Of a stretch of 64,000 bases of DNA, positions 1 to 8,406 are shown piece by piece. The stretch comes from Pseudomonadota bacterium (GTDB lineage: Bacteria > Pseudomonadota > Alphaproteobacteria > Rhizobiales > Beijerinckiaceae): contig JAFAAP010000145.1 of assembly GCA_023426505.1 (NCBI GenBank), positions 10,067-74,066 of the forward strand, in the 5' to 3' direction. Position 1 is the stretch's first letter, and each line of letters opens with the position of its first letter. Position numbers and translations under genes: made by a program. The notes under the pieces are model-generated. The model did not search any database. It was given only the letters and a program-made list of their open reading frames with translations, and had not been told where the DNA came from.

Positions 1-673
1 GCTCGAAGAGGCCCTTCCTGACCACGTCGCCCCAGGACGGCACGCCCATCTTCCGCGCCAGGATCATCCCGCCGGCCATATGGGTGATGTTGGTGTAGGT
101 GAAGTCGGAGCGGAACGTCAGCGTCAGGGGCGCGCCGCGCAAGGAGCGGACGAGCGTTGTGGCGTCATAGCCGAGTGCGGTCAGGCCATCGTTGACGTAG
201 GGCGTCAGCCCGCTGCGCTGGGCGGCGAGATCGACGACGCGGAAGTCGCGTCCGACCCAGAGGTCGCTCAGCTGGAATTCCGGCAGGAGGTCGGAGACGC
301 GGTCGCTCCATTCGAGCTTGCCCGCATCGACCGCCTGGGCCAGCGTCGCGCTGAAGAAGGCCTTGGTGGTCGAGCCGATCTGGAAGATCGTGGCGGGATT
401 CACCGGATCCGGCTTGCTCAGCTCCTTCACGCCGAACGCCTTCATGTAGATGAGCCTGTCGTCGTGCACGATGCCGACGGCGGCGCCCGGTACGTGGAAG
501 CCTTTCATGCCGGTCTGGAGATAGGCTTCGAATTCCGGGATCAGCCTGTCGATCCGCTCGCGCATGACCGATGGGCCGGCGCCCTGCTGCGCCTGCGCCG
601 GAGAGGTCGCCGCGCCCGCAAGAGCCAGAGCTGCGGCAAGAGCCGAAATCCGCATCGACCTGAGGTTCGACAT
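1..673 (-). CDS. Serine hydrolase, class C beta-lactamase / PBP-like fold, secreted (3' end outside window)
   Basis: The reading frame opens at ATG 673 and runs off the left edge, so the C-terminal half is missing. The N-terminus has a hydrophobic signal peptide ending near an Ala-Gln-Ala motif, which suggests export to the periplasm. Ser101-Thr-Thr-Lys104 matches the nucleophile motif SxxK and Tyr193-Thr-Asn195 matches the second YxN motif of the beta-lactamase class C/esterase EstB family. Substrate cannot be told: the family includes peptidases, esterases and beta-lactamases. It is monocistronic as far as visible, and faces away from nothing obvious on its 5' side, where a dioxygenase gene on the same strand ends 140 bases upstream. 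Confidence 0.85.
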   Translation of the reverse strand, partial: MSNLRSMRISALAAALALAGAATSPAQAQQGAGPSVMRERIDRLIPEFEAYLQTGMKGFHVPGAAVGIVHDDRLIYMKAFGVKELSKPDPVNPATIFQIGSTTKAFFSATLAQAVDAGKLEWSDRVSDLLPEFQLSDLWVGRDFRVVDLAAQRSGLTPYVNDGLTALGYDATTLVRSLRGAPLTLTFRSDFTYTNITHMAGGMILARKMGVPSWGDVVRKGLFE

Positions 674-814
674 CAGCGCCCCCTCGTCCGTTTATGGCGA
701 TCGGCGCGATGGTGTCAGAATTCCGCCGCATCCTCAATGCGGAGCGGCGAAAATCCTGGATCGTATTCCTATGTCTCTCCCGTCCGCCGAAGGACGGGAG
801 AGACGGTCGGTGTC

Positions 815-1756
815 CTACAGAGGCTTCAGGCCCGCCTCGATCTCGGCCCGGCGCGGCTCCAGGAAGGGCGGCAGGGCGAGGCGCTCACCCAAGCTCTCCA
901 TCGGCTCGTCGGTGGCGAAGCCCGGGCCGTCCGTGGCGATCTCGAACAGGATTCCGTTCGGCTCGCGGAAATAGAGGCTCTTGAAGTAGTAGCGGTCGAC
1001 CGGTCCGCTCGACGGCGCGCGCATCGCCCGCAGGCGCTCGGCGCATTCCCGGTAGGTTTCGTCGTTCGGCGTGCGGAACGCCACGTGGTGCACGCCGCCC
1101 GCGCCCGGCTGGGCGGGATCGAGATGCGGCTCCACCGCCACGTGCAGTTCGGCTGACGGCCCGCCCTCGCCCATCTCGAACACATGGACCGGGGTGTCGC
1201 CGGAGCGGTATTCCCGCGCGGCGCGCATGTCCATGCCCATGGTGAGCACCGCCGCCGTGCGGTCGATCCGCGGCACGCTGATGGTGATGGGGCCGAGGCC
1301 CCGGATCTGGTGCTCGGCCGGGACAGGGCTGCGCTCCCACGGATGGGCCTCGTCGCCGCGTCCGCCGTCGTCCACCATGGCGAGGCGCTGGCCTTCCGGA
1401 TCCTCGAAGGAGAGCCACAGGCGGCCTTCGCGCTCGACGATGCCCTGGTGCGGAACGCGCAGCGAATCGAACCGCTCCTTCCACCATTGCAGGGTCTTCT
1501 CGCCGTTCACCCGCATGGCGGTGTTGACAATGCTGTGCGTGCCGCGCCGCTCGCGCTCCACCGGCCAGTCGAAGAACGTAATGTCCGTGCCGGGCGACGC
1601 GAGCCCGTCGGCGTAGAACAGGTGATAGGCGGAGACGTCGTCCTGGTTCACGGTCTTCTTCACGAGGCGCAGGCCGAGCGCCTGGGTGTAGAAGGCATGG
1701 TTGCCGGCGGCGTTCGCCGTGACGGCGGTGAGGTGATGGATTCCGGTCAGCTTCAT
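815..1756 (-). CDS. Ring-cleaving dioxygenase, VOC superfamily (MhqO-like)
   Basis: 313 residues with two vicinal-oxygen-chelate halves. The N-terminal half begins with GIHHLTAV and the C-terminal half with GVHHVAFRT, both giving the first metal-ligand His, and a Glu in [11 protein letters not shown] completes the second site. This layout is that of MhqO/YkcA-type extradiol dioxygenases, which open hydroquinone or catechol-like rings, often in quinone detoxification. ATG 1756 is chosen over an in-frame upstream start because a GGAG sits seven bases before it. No MarR regulator or azoreductase lies next to it, so the substrate is inferred only from family. Confidence 0.88.
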   Translation of the reverse strand: MKLTGIHHLTAVTANAAGNHAFYTQALGLRLVKKTVNQDDVSAYHLFYADGLASPGTDITFFDWPVERERRGTHSIVNTAMRVNGEKTLQWWKERFDSLRVPHQGIVEREGRLWLSFEDPEGQRLAMVDDGGRGDEAHPWERSPVPAEHQIRGLGPITISVPRIDRTAAVLTMGMDMRAAREYRSGDTPVHVFEMGEGGPSAELHVAVEPHLDPAQPGAGGVHHVAFRTPNDETYRECAERLRAMRAPSSGPVDRYYFKSLYFREPNGILFEIATDGPGFATDEPMESLGERLALPPFLEPRRAEIEAGLKPL

Positions 1757-1875
1757 GACGTGCTCCTTGTCTGTCTGCCTGGAAGATAAGGTTGCAGACT
1801 TGCAAGCGCGACCCCATGGTTCGCCAATGAACGCTTGCCGAAACGCAAAGTCGACGAGGCCAGACGGGCGAAAAA

Positions 1876-2883
1876 TCACCTCTTCTCGGCAAAGACCTCG
1901 TCATAGGCGAACAGCGCGACGCTGCCGCCGGTGTGCCAGAACAGGACCCGATTGCCCTGCGCGAAGCGTCCCTCGCGCACGAGGGCGATCAGACCGGCCA
2001 TCGCCTTGCCGGTATAGACCGGATCGAGCAGAAGCCCTTCCGTCCGGGCGGCGAGATCCACCGCCTCCCGCATCGCCTCAGTCGGCAGCCCGTAGCCGGG
2101 GCCGACGAAGCGGTCATCCACCTGGATTTCGGGATCGTGCTCGACCCCGATCAGCGCGGCGGTGCTCTTGACGAGCATCCGCACGCGCTCCGTTGCGGCG
2201 TCGCGGGCACGGCTCACGCTGATGCCGATGACCGGAATCGCCGCGTCGCAGGCGGCGAGGCCGAGCGCGAGACCGGCATGGGTTCCGCCGCTGCCGGTGG
2301 CCAGGACCACATGGCTGAAGGACTGGCCCAGCATCACGGCTTGGTCCACCACCTCGGCGGCCGCATCCACATAGGCGCGGGCGCCGACCGCATTCGAGCC
2401 GCCCACCGGGATCACGTAGGGCCGCTCGCCCTCGGCCGCATGGGATGCCGCGACCTCCGCCATGGCGGCATCCGGATCGGCGCTTCCGTCGTAGAAGCGA
2501 ATGTCGGCCCCGAAGAGCCGGTCGAGGAGCAGGTTCGCACCGCCGTGATAGGCCGCGCCCCGGCCCGGCACGGAATCGGTCAGGACCAGGGTGCAGCGCA
2601 GGCCGAGCCGGGCCGCCGCGGCCGCGGTCTGGCGCGCGTGGTTCGACTGGATGCCGCCGGCGGTCACGATCCGGTCGGCTTTCCGAGCCATGGCCTCGGC
2701 CATCAGGTATTCGAGCTTGCGGGCCTTGTTGCCGCCTCCCGCCAGCCCCGTGCAGTCGTCCCGCTTCACCCAGATTTCCGGGCCGCCGAGGGCGCGCGAC
2801 AGGGCGGGCAGCGGCTCGAGCGGAGTGGGCAGATGCGCCAGCGGCACCTTGTGCTGCGTCCCCGGATGGTCGGCACTCTTCAT
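1876..2883 (-). CDS. dcyD: PLP-dependent D-cysteine desulfhydrase (ACC deaminase family)
   Basis: 335 residues of the tryptophan-synthase-beta fold. [12 protein letters not shown] carries the PLP-binding Lys and [13 protein letters not shown] the phosphate/carboxylate-binding loop. Known ACC deaminases read DPVYEGK and HLGG at the substrate pocket; this protein reads DPVYTGK and HTGG, so both residues that specify ACC are Thr. That supports D-cysteine desulfhydrase (pyruvate, sulfide and ammonia from D-cysteine) rather than ACC deaminase, from family knowledge. ATG 2883 has GAGGAG upstream. It is 17 bases downstream of the AbgB-like gene on the same strand, so the two are probably co-transcribed. 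Confidence 0.85.
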   Translation of the reverse strand: MKSADHPGTQHKVPLAHLPTPLEPLPALSRALGGPEIWVKRDDCTGLAGGGNKARKLEYLMAEAMARKADRIVTAGGIQSNHARQTAAAAARLGLRCTLVLTDSVPGRGAAYHGGANLLLDRLFGADIRFYDGSADPDAAMAEVAASHAAEGERPYVIPVGGSNAVGARAYVDAAAEVVDQAVMLGQSFSHVVLATGSGGTHAGLALGLAACDAAIPVIGISVSRARDAATERVRMLVKSTAALIGVEHDPEIQVDDRFVGPGYGLPTEAMREAVDLAARTEGLLLDPVYTGKAMAGLIALVREGRFAQGNRVLFWHTGGSVALFAYDEVFAEKR

Positions 2884-2900
2884 GTCCCGCTCCTCGTGTC

Positions 2901-4337
2901 TCACGCCGCCTTAGCGCGCAGGTCGTCCGGCGTCACGTCGTCCGGTATCGGGCAGACGTAGTCCCGCCCGCCGGTGCGCTCCTTCAGCTCCGCCTTGGCG
3001 CGGGCGATCAGCTCCGGGTTGCGCAAGCAATCGGCCGCGGTCGACGCCATGGCCTTGGCGGCCAGCACCATGCCCTTGTGGGCGGCGGGCAGGTTGCCCT
3101 GCGCCACGAGCTGCCAGGTGTGGAACGGGGTGCCGATGGCGAAGCAGGCCGTGTGGCACTGCACGGTCGGCACGATCCAGCTCACGTCGCCCACGTCGGT
3201 GGTGCCCATCATGACCTCCTCGCGGGTCGGCATGGCGAGCAGGCTGTCGTGCAGGATCCTGGACTTGAGCAACATGTCGTGGGGCTTCACGCTCGCGACG
3301 ATGTCCTCCTCCGTCAGCGCCGCCTTGCGCAGTTTTTCCGCGAAGGCGAAGTCGGCATCGTCGAAGGCCGGCGGCCCCAGGCGGCGCATGTTCTCGTACA
3401 TGGCCTCCTGCAGGACCTTATTGGGCACGACGTTGGACGTCGCGTCGGTGATCTGCACCGACACGCTCGTCTCAGTCATCAGGGCCGCGCCTTCGGCGAT
3501 CTTCTTGACGCGCTCGAACAGGCGCTCCGCGTCCGGCAGATGCGGTGAGCGCACGAGGTAGAGCGATTCAGCATAGGCCTGCACCACGTTCGGCGCGTCG
3601 CCGCCCGTGTTGGTGACGGCGTAATGCACCCGCGCATCGGACGGCATGTGCTCGCGCATGTAGTTGACGCCCACGTTCATCAGCTCCACCGCGTCCAGCG
3701 CGCTGCGGCCCACATGGGGCGCGGCGGCGGCATGCGAGGCGCGGCCCTTAAAGCGGAAGTAGGCCTGGATGCAGGCGAGAGACGACGTGGTCTGCACCTC
3801 GTTGACCACGCTCGGATGCCAGCAGAAAGCCGCGTCGAGATCGTGGAACAGGCCCGCGCGGGCCATGAAGGTCTTGCCCGACCCGCTCTCCTCCGCGGGA
3901 CAGCCGTAGTAGCGCACGGTGCCGGCGATGCCCTCCGCCTCGAGCGCATCCTTGAGCGCCACGGCCGCGAGTGCCGACCCCGCGCCGAGCAGGTTGTGGC
4001 CGCAGCCGTGGCCCGGCGTGCCGGCAATCGTCGGCGCGTGCGCGATCTCTCCGGATTTCTGCGCCAGGTCGGGCAGCGCGTCGAACTCGCCCAGGATGCC
4101 GACGACCGGTCCGCCGCGCCCGAACTCGGCCACGAAGGCGGTCGCCATGCCGCCGACATTGCGGGTGATGCGGAAGCCCTCGGCTTCCAGCATGGCGATC
4201 TGCGCCTCGACCGAGCGGTGCTCCTCGAAGGCGAGCTCCGGCGTCGCCCAGATGCGGTCGCTGAGGTCGCAATAATCGGTGGCCTTCGCGTCGACGCGGC
4301 GGGCGATTTCATCGAGGCTCAGACGGTCGTTGTGCAT
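2901..4337 (-). CDS. abgB: M20-family amidohydrolase, AbgB-like (p-aminobenzoyl-glutamate hydrolase subunit B)
   Basis: 478 residues. Zinc-ligand motifs of the M20 peptidase/amidohydrolase family are visible: TPGHGCGHNLLGAG, the catalytic CPAEESGSGK region, and WHPS. Length and motif spellings match AbgB, which with AbgA releases p-aminobenzoate and glutamate from folate breakdown products. No AbgA or AbgT partner is seen here, so an indole-acetyl-amino-acid or other N-acyl amino acid hydrolase role stays possible. The start ATG 4337 has AGGGAAG before it. It is first in a likely two-gene unit with the D-cysteine desulfhydrase. Confidence 0.82.
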   Translation of the reverse strand: MHNDRLSLDEIARRVDAKATDYCDLSDRIWATPELAFEEHRSVEAQIAMLEAEGFRITRNVGGMATAFVAEFGRGGPVVGILGEFDALPDLAQKSGEIAHAPTIAGTPGHGCGHNLLGAGSALAAVALKDALEAEGIAGTVRYYGCPAEESGSGKTFMARAGLFHDLDAAFCWHPSVVNEVQTTSSLACIQAYFRFKGRASHAAAAPHVGRSALDAVELMNVGVNYMREHMPSDARVHYAVTNTGGDAPNVVQAYAESLYLVRSPHLPDAERLFERVKKIAEGAALMTETSVSVQITDATSNVVPNKVLQEAMYENMRRLGPPAFDDADFAFAEKLRKAALTEEDIVASVKPHDMLLKSRILHDSLLAMPTREEVMMGTTDVGDVSWIVPTVQCHTACFAIGTPFHTWQLVAQGNLPAAHKGMVLAAKAMASTAADCLRNPELIARAKAELKERTGGRDYVCPIPDDVTPDDLRAKAA

Positions 4338-4491
4338 GTCGCTTCCCTGTACCTAACCCCAGCCGTCGCTCCGGGCTCCGCTGCGCGGCCCCTCAATGAC
4401 GGCGGTGGCTCATTGAAGCAGAAGACCTACCCGCAAACCCGGCCCGTGTCAGCCGAGATCGGGCAGCACGACGAGGCGCCGCGTATCGCGA

Positions 4492-4917
4492 TTATTCCGC
4501 GATCGTTTCGCCTGAGCCGCCGATTTCGGCGGGAAAGTCCCTGAACTTCGGCAGTCCGTCCCGCATTGGCAACACTGTCTCCGCGTAGTTGACGTGAACG
4601 CCGGGGGTGAACGGGAAGGTCGGAATCGTCGCGGCGAACACGTCCACGAGGCCGATGGTCGGATGGTTGGTCATCAGGTGTCCGCCGCACTTGGCGCAGT
4701 ACTGGCGCTGGCTGAACGGCGTCTTCTGGAACGTCGCGACATGCTCGGCCCCCGAAGTGACGCGCACCGCCTCGGGCTTCCAGAGGCTGAAAGCGTTCAC
4801 CGGCCCGCCGGACCATGACCGGCACGACCGGCAGTGGCAGTAGCCCATGCCCTCCGGGGAGCCGGAGACCTCGACTTCGACCGCGCCGCAAAAGCATTGT
4901 CCGTGATAGGTGGTCAT
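4492..4917 (-). CDS. GFA-family (glutathione-dependent formaldehyde-activating enzyme-like) zinc protein
   Basis: 141 residues. The Cys pattern of the family is complete: CFCGAVE at the N-terminus, CHCRSC around residue 28, and CAKCGGH in the middle, which bind structural and catalytic zinc. The founding member was described as accelerating formaldehyde-glutathione adduct formation, but most homologues are untested. It stands alone, about 155 bases from the AbgB-like gene, transcribed in the same direction. A second, different GFA protein lies at 44581-44988. Confidence 0.88.
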   Translation of the reverse strand: MTTYHGQCFCGAVEVEVSGSPEGMGYCHCRSCRSWSGGPVNAFSLWKPEAVRVTSGAEHVATFQKTPFSQRQYCAKCGGHLMTNHPTIGLVDVFAATIPTFPFTPGVHVNYAETVLPMRDGLPKFRDFPAEIGGSGETIAE

Positions 4918-5079
4918 GGCTCCCTCTCCGGTCCGGTGTCAGCAGCCCCGCCAGCCCGCATTAGAGAATGGTTCCGGGAGCGATTGAACAGACGAACCGG
5001 AACCCTGACAAGGCATCCCTCCCGGCGATATCGTCGATGCCACTTTTGAGCAGCACGGCGGAAGTCCCCGTCGGCGCCC

Positions 5080-6624
5080 TTACCCGACTGCGAACAGGTC
5101 TCGGTTGTCGGAGCTCGCCACCGGTTCCTCGAAGGCGTTCGGGTCGCCCGGGCCGGTCTCCCAGCCGAGATCGGGCAGCGCGATGATGCGAAGCCCCCGC
5201 GGGTCGTTGCGGGTCACGACGATGCCGCGGCTCTCCATGTAGGCGATGAGGCGCCGGGCGCGGCCGGGCGAGCGGCTGCCGCAGGCGCGGGCGATCTCGC
5301 CGTCCGGCGGACAGGCCGAGCCCTCCATGGCGGCGCGGGCGAGCAGCAGGAACACGCCCTGGATGTCCTCCGCCAGATCCGCCGCGAAGGCGACGGCGCG
5401 GTCCCACTCGGTGCCTTCGGCGGTCGCCGTGTCGACGCCGGCGCGCGCCACCGCGAGGCGGCGGCGGAAGGCCGGCAGGCTCAAGGGCTCGCCGCTCACG
5501 CGGCGGATGCGGCAGCGCACGAGGAAGTCCTGGTAGAGCACCGCCACCGTGCGGAAGGCGGCCTCCGGATCGTCGAGGATCTCGCGCAGGATGGCGTCGA
5601 GGGTCGCGTCGCGCTCGGCCTTCGATTCCTCTGTCGCCTCGGCCTCGGGCTCCGGCGCGGCGGCAGGCCGGGTGCGGGCGAGCTGGGCCAGGAGGTCGTT
5701 TGTGGACGGGGCCGGCGGAGGCGGCGGGGCGCGGCGCGGCATGACCGGGCGCACGGGCTCGTCCTCGCCCGGCTTGAAGATGAGGTCGCGCGCCTCGTCC
5801 TTCGGCTGTTCGGGAAGGGGCACGAGCTTGAAGCTGCCCGAGCGGGCCGAGGTCTCGACCGCCCCGATGCGGATCGGGACCGGGCGGCGGGAGAGCGCAG
5901 GCCCCAGCGCCACGAAATGGCCGCGCTCGAGGTCGCGGAACATTTCTGCCTGCCGGCGCTCCATCCCGAGAAGATCGGCCGCGCGGGCCATGTCGATGTC
6001 CAGGAAGGTGCGGCCCATGAGGAAGTTCGAGGCCTCGGCCGCCACGTTCTTGGCGAGCTTGGCGAGGCGCTGGGTCGCGATGATGCCGGCAAGCCCGCGC
6101 TTGCGGCCGCGGCACATGAGGTTGGTCATGGCCCCGAGGGACACTTTCCGCGCCTCGTCCGACACGTCGCCGGCGGCGGCCGGCGCGAAGAGCTGCGCCT
6201 CGTCCACCACGACGAGCATCGGGTACCAGTAGTCGCGGTCCGCATCGAACAGGCCGCCGAGAAAAGCCGCTGCGCAGCGCATCTGGGCCTCGGCGTCGAG
6301 GCCCTCCAGGCTCAGCACCACCGACACCCGGTGCTGGCGCACGCGGGCGGCGATGCGCTGGATGTCGCCCTCGCTGCGGGAGGCGTCCACCACCACGTGG
6401 CCGAACCTGTCGGCGAGCGTGACGAAGTCGCCCTCCGGGTCGATGATGGCCTGCTGGACCAGGGATGCGCTCTGCTCCAGGAGCCGGCGCAGCAGATGCG
6501 ACTTGCCGGAGCCGGAATTGCCCTGGACGAGCAGGCGCGTCGCCAGGAGCTCCTCCAGATCGAGCAGCGCCGACCCTCCTCCGGGCGCGGAGGACGCCTG
6601 TCCCATGTCGATGCCGACCTTCAT
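5080..6624 (-). CDS. HerA-like / DUF87 ATP-binding protein
   Basis: 514 residues. Walker A is GNSGSGKSHL near residue 38, Walker B is MLVVVDEAQLF, and a downstream GRKRGLAGIIATQRL carries the sensor Gln/Arg region typical of HerA/FtsK-like motor ATPases. The second half is a Pro/Ala-rich linker followed by a helical domain that ends in a winged-helix-like segment. No NurA nuclease or other end-resection gene is adjacent, so a role in DNA translocation is family inference only. ATG 6624 is chosen because GGGAGG sits four bases before it; a longer upstream frame has no ribosome site. Confidence 0.83.
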   Translation of the reverse strand: MKVGIDMGQASSAPGGGSALLDLEELLATRLLVQGNSGSGKSHLLRRLLEQSASLVQQAIIDPEGDFVTLADRFGHVVVDASRSEGDIQRIAARVRQHRVSVVLSLEGLDAEAQMRCAAAFLGGLFDADRDYWYPMLVVVDEAQLFAPAAAGDVSDEARKVSLGAMTNLMCRGRKRGLAGIIATQRLAKLAKNVAAEASNFLMGRTFLDIDMARAADLLGMERRQAEMFRDLERGHFVALGPALSRRPVPIRIGAVETSARSGSFKLVPLPEQPKDEARDLIFKPGEDEPVRPVMPRRAPPPPPAPSTNDLLAQLARTRPAAAPEPEAEATEESKAERDATLDAILREILDDPEAAFRTVAVLYQDFLVRCRIRRVSGEPLSLPAFRRRLAVARAGVDTATAEGTEWDRAVAFAADLAEDIQGVFLLLARAAMEGSACPPDGEIARACGSRSPGRARRLIAYMESRGIVVTRNDPRGLRIIALPDLGWETGPGDPNAFEEPVASSDNRDLFAVG

Positions 6625-6810
6625 CAGCCTCCCTCGTGCGAATGTTCCAAACCGGCCTCGTCCTAACACGCGGCGGGCCGGGAAAGTGCCCGAATTCCCG
6701 GAATCCTCCACAGGCTCGCGCGGCTATCCCCAGGCATGAGGCCGCAGGGGCGCCGAAACCGGCGGGAGGACCGGATCATTAACCATGCAGGACAGCTGCC
6801 AGGAGAACCG

Positions 6811-7041
6811 ATGCCGCCGATCGTCCCTGACTTTGCCCTGCCCGACCTGCTGATTCTCCGGCCGGAGAGCTCCCCCGTCCGCGTCGGCTCGGCCGGGTCG
6901 CCGCCGGGCAGCGAGGGCGGCACGGACGCGCCGCCTCCGGGCGAGGCCCGGATGGAAGCCCTGTTCGAGACGGTGGGTATCGGGCTGATGCTGGTGATCG
7001 TGGTGGCGGCCGCCTGGATCCTGATCCGCCAGCGCCGCTGA
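6811..7041 (+). CDS. Small single-pass membrane protein, unknown function
   Basis: 76 residues, not recognised. The first 45 residues are Pro/Gly/Ser-rich and soluble; residues about 50-70 form one hydrophobic helix (LFETVGIGLMLVIVVAAAWI) followed by a short basic tail, which suggests N-out/C-in or tail anchoring. ATG 6811 is preferred to an earlier in-frame ATG because AGGAG lies five bases upstream. It is divergent from the HerA-like ATPase and convergent with the acetyltransferase gene. Confidence 0.6.
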   Translation: MPPIVPDFALPDLLILRPESSPVRVGSAGSPPGSEGGTDAPPPGEARMEALFETVGIGLMLVIVVAAAWILIRQRR

Positions 7042-7063
7042 GCCCTCAAGGCTCCGGAGTCGG

Positions 7064-7537
7064 TCAGCGGGCCGTCCGGTCCACCGGGATGTCGAAATGC
7101 ATGACCTCCTCCCGGATCCCGAGCTTATCGTAGAGCGCGACTGCCGGATCGTCCCCGTAATCAGCCTGGACGTAGATCACCCAGACGTTCCGGCGCGCCG
7201 CGATGGCGCGGAGATGCTCGATCAAGGCCGTGGCGACGCCCTGCCGCCGATGCGCCTCGTCGACCGCGAGGTCGTAGATGTAGACCTCGCGCCGGGCCTT
7301 CTCGAACTTGTCGAGCTCGTAGGCCACGAGTCCGCCGATCACCTCCCCGCCCGAAAGGGCCACCAGGGCGATGACGTGCTCCTTGGCGAGCAGGGCTTCG
7401 AGGTAGGCGTCGTCCGGCGGCTCGGCCCCATAGGTCTCGGGTTCGTCAAAGACCTGGGCGAACAGGGCGTTGAGCCTGCGCATCAGCGGCAGGTCGGCGG
7501 ACGTGAGGCGGCGGAGGATAAGGGAGGGCTGGCTCAT
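7064..7537 (-). CDS. AAC(3)-I-like aminoglycoside N-acetyltransferase (GNAT)
   Basis: 157 residues. The C-terminal half carries the acetyl-CoA loop RRQGVATALI and then IYVQADYGDDPAVALYDKLG followed by an EEVMHFDI block, which I recognise as the signature region of the AAC(3)-I enzymes (AacC1 type) that 3-N-acetylate gentamicin-class drugs. The N-terminal block with YELDKFEKARREVYIYDLAV also follows that family. There is no integron, attC site or transposon around it, and codon use is like the neighbours, so it looks like a resident chromosomal homologue. Actual drug resistance is untested; another small amine could be the substrate. Confidence 0.85.
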   Translation of the reverse strand: MSQPSLILRRLTSADLPLMRRLNALFAQVFDEPETYGAEPPDDAYLEALLAKEHVIALVALSGGEVIGGLVAYELDKFEKARREVYIYDLAVDEAHRRQGVATALIEHLRAIAARRNVWVIYVQADYGDDPAVALYDKLGIREEVMHFDIPVDRTAR

Positions 7538-7718
7538 GTGCTTAAGCTATAGCGCCTCCGACGCGGCATGAACTCTCAAAACATCGTGGTTTGAGCGGCA
7601 CGATCCGCCGACATTGCCCGACGCGTGAGATCGGATCCTGCCGAGTTGGGGCCTGACGCAGCCCTCCCGCCCGATTCAGGATCGGCTCCCCCCTCGACAG
7701 AAACATCGCAAGGGAGTA

Positions 7719-7744
7719 TCTATGACTGACTAGTCAGTCATAGA
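7719..7744. promoter_or_regulatory. 26-bp perfect palindrome, likely operator of the TetR regulator
   Basis: The 26 bases are perfectly self-complementary, with core TGACTGACTAGTCAGTCA. They end 14 bases before the ATG of the TetR-family gene, where a bound repressor would block transcription or initiation of the whole efflux operon. TetR/AcrR proteins commonly bind such short palindromes, often with TGAC half-sites, next to their own gene. Autoregulation is inference. Confidence 0.75.
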
Positions 7745-7758
7745 GCTAAGATTTGAGC

Positions 7759-8406
7759 ATGTCGCTGAGGAAGCGCCCCGCCAAGAAGGCTCCGGCCCGG
7801 AGCGAGAACGACCGGCAGGCGCGGCTGCAGGCGATCCTGGACGCCGCCCTCGACGTCTTTCTCGACAAGGGCTTCGCGGAGGCTCGTCTCGATGACGTAG
7901 CGGCCCGTGCCGGGGTCGCGAAGGGCACGATCTACCTCTACGTTCCGTCGAAGCAGGCTCTCTTCGAAGCCCTGGTGAAATCGGGCATCGGCGGCGCTCT
8001 CGGCACCATCGAGCACAAGGTCCTGGCCCTCGACATGACGGCCGAGGAACAGCTCCGGGCTTTGTTCGCCTTTCTGCGTCAGGAGGTGCTCGGCACCCGC
8101 CGACTCGACATCGTGCGCCTGTTCCTGCGCGAGGGCTCGCGCTTCCCGGAACTGGCGGAGATCTACCACCGCGAGGTGATCAGTCGGGGGCTCGCCCTCC
8201 TGCGCGGCATCGCGGAGCGCGGCGTCGCGAGCGGCGAGTTCCGGTCGGACGAGATCGTACGTTTCCCGCAGCTCGCGATCGCGCCGGGACTGATGGCGCT
8301 CATCTGGACCAGCCTGTTCCAGCGCCTCGATCCGATCGACGTCGGCGGGATGCTCGACGCGCATCTGGCCATGATGATGAAGGCGCTCAAAGGACAGCCG
8401 TCATGA
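7759..8406 (+). CDS. TetR/AcrR-family transcriptional regulator
   Basis: 215 residues. An N-terminal helix-turn-helix lies at about residues 25-70 (AILDAALDVFLDKGF, then VAARAGVAKGTIYLYVPSK), followed by an all-helical ligand-binding domain. It is the first gene of a TetR-HlyD-ATPase-permease unit, overlapping the HlyD gene by four bases (ATGA), and it sits directly behind a 26-bp palindrome. The arrangement resembles the Escherichia coli cecR-ybhGFSR region. It probably represses the efflux operon until a toxic ligand binds. A TTG six bases upstream is an alternative start. Confidence 0.9.
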   Translation: MSLRKRPAKKAPARSENDRQARLQAILDAALDVFLDKGFAEARLDDVAARAGVAKGTIYLYVPSKQALFEALVKSGIGGALGTIEHKVLALDMTAEEQLRALFAFLRQEVLGTRRLDIVRLFLREGSRFPELAEIYHREVISRGLALLRGIAERGVASGEFRSDEIVRFPQLAIAPGLMALIWTSLFQRLDPIDVGGMLDAHLAMMMKALKGQPS

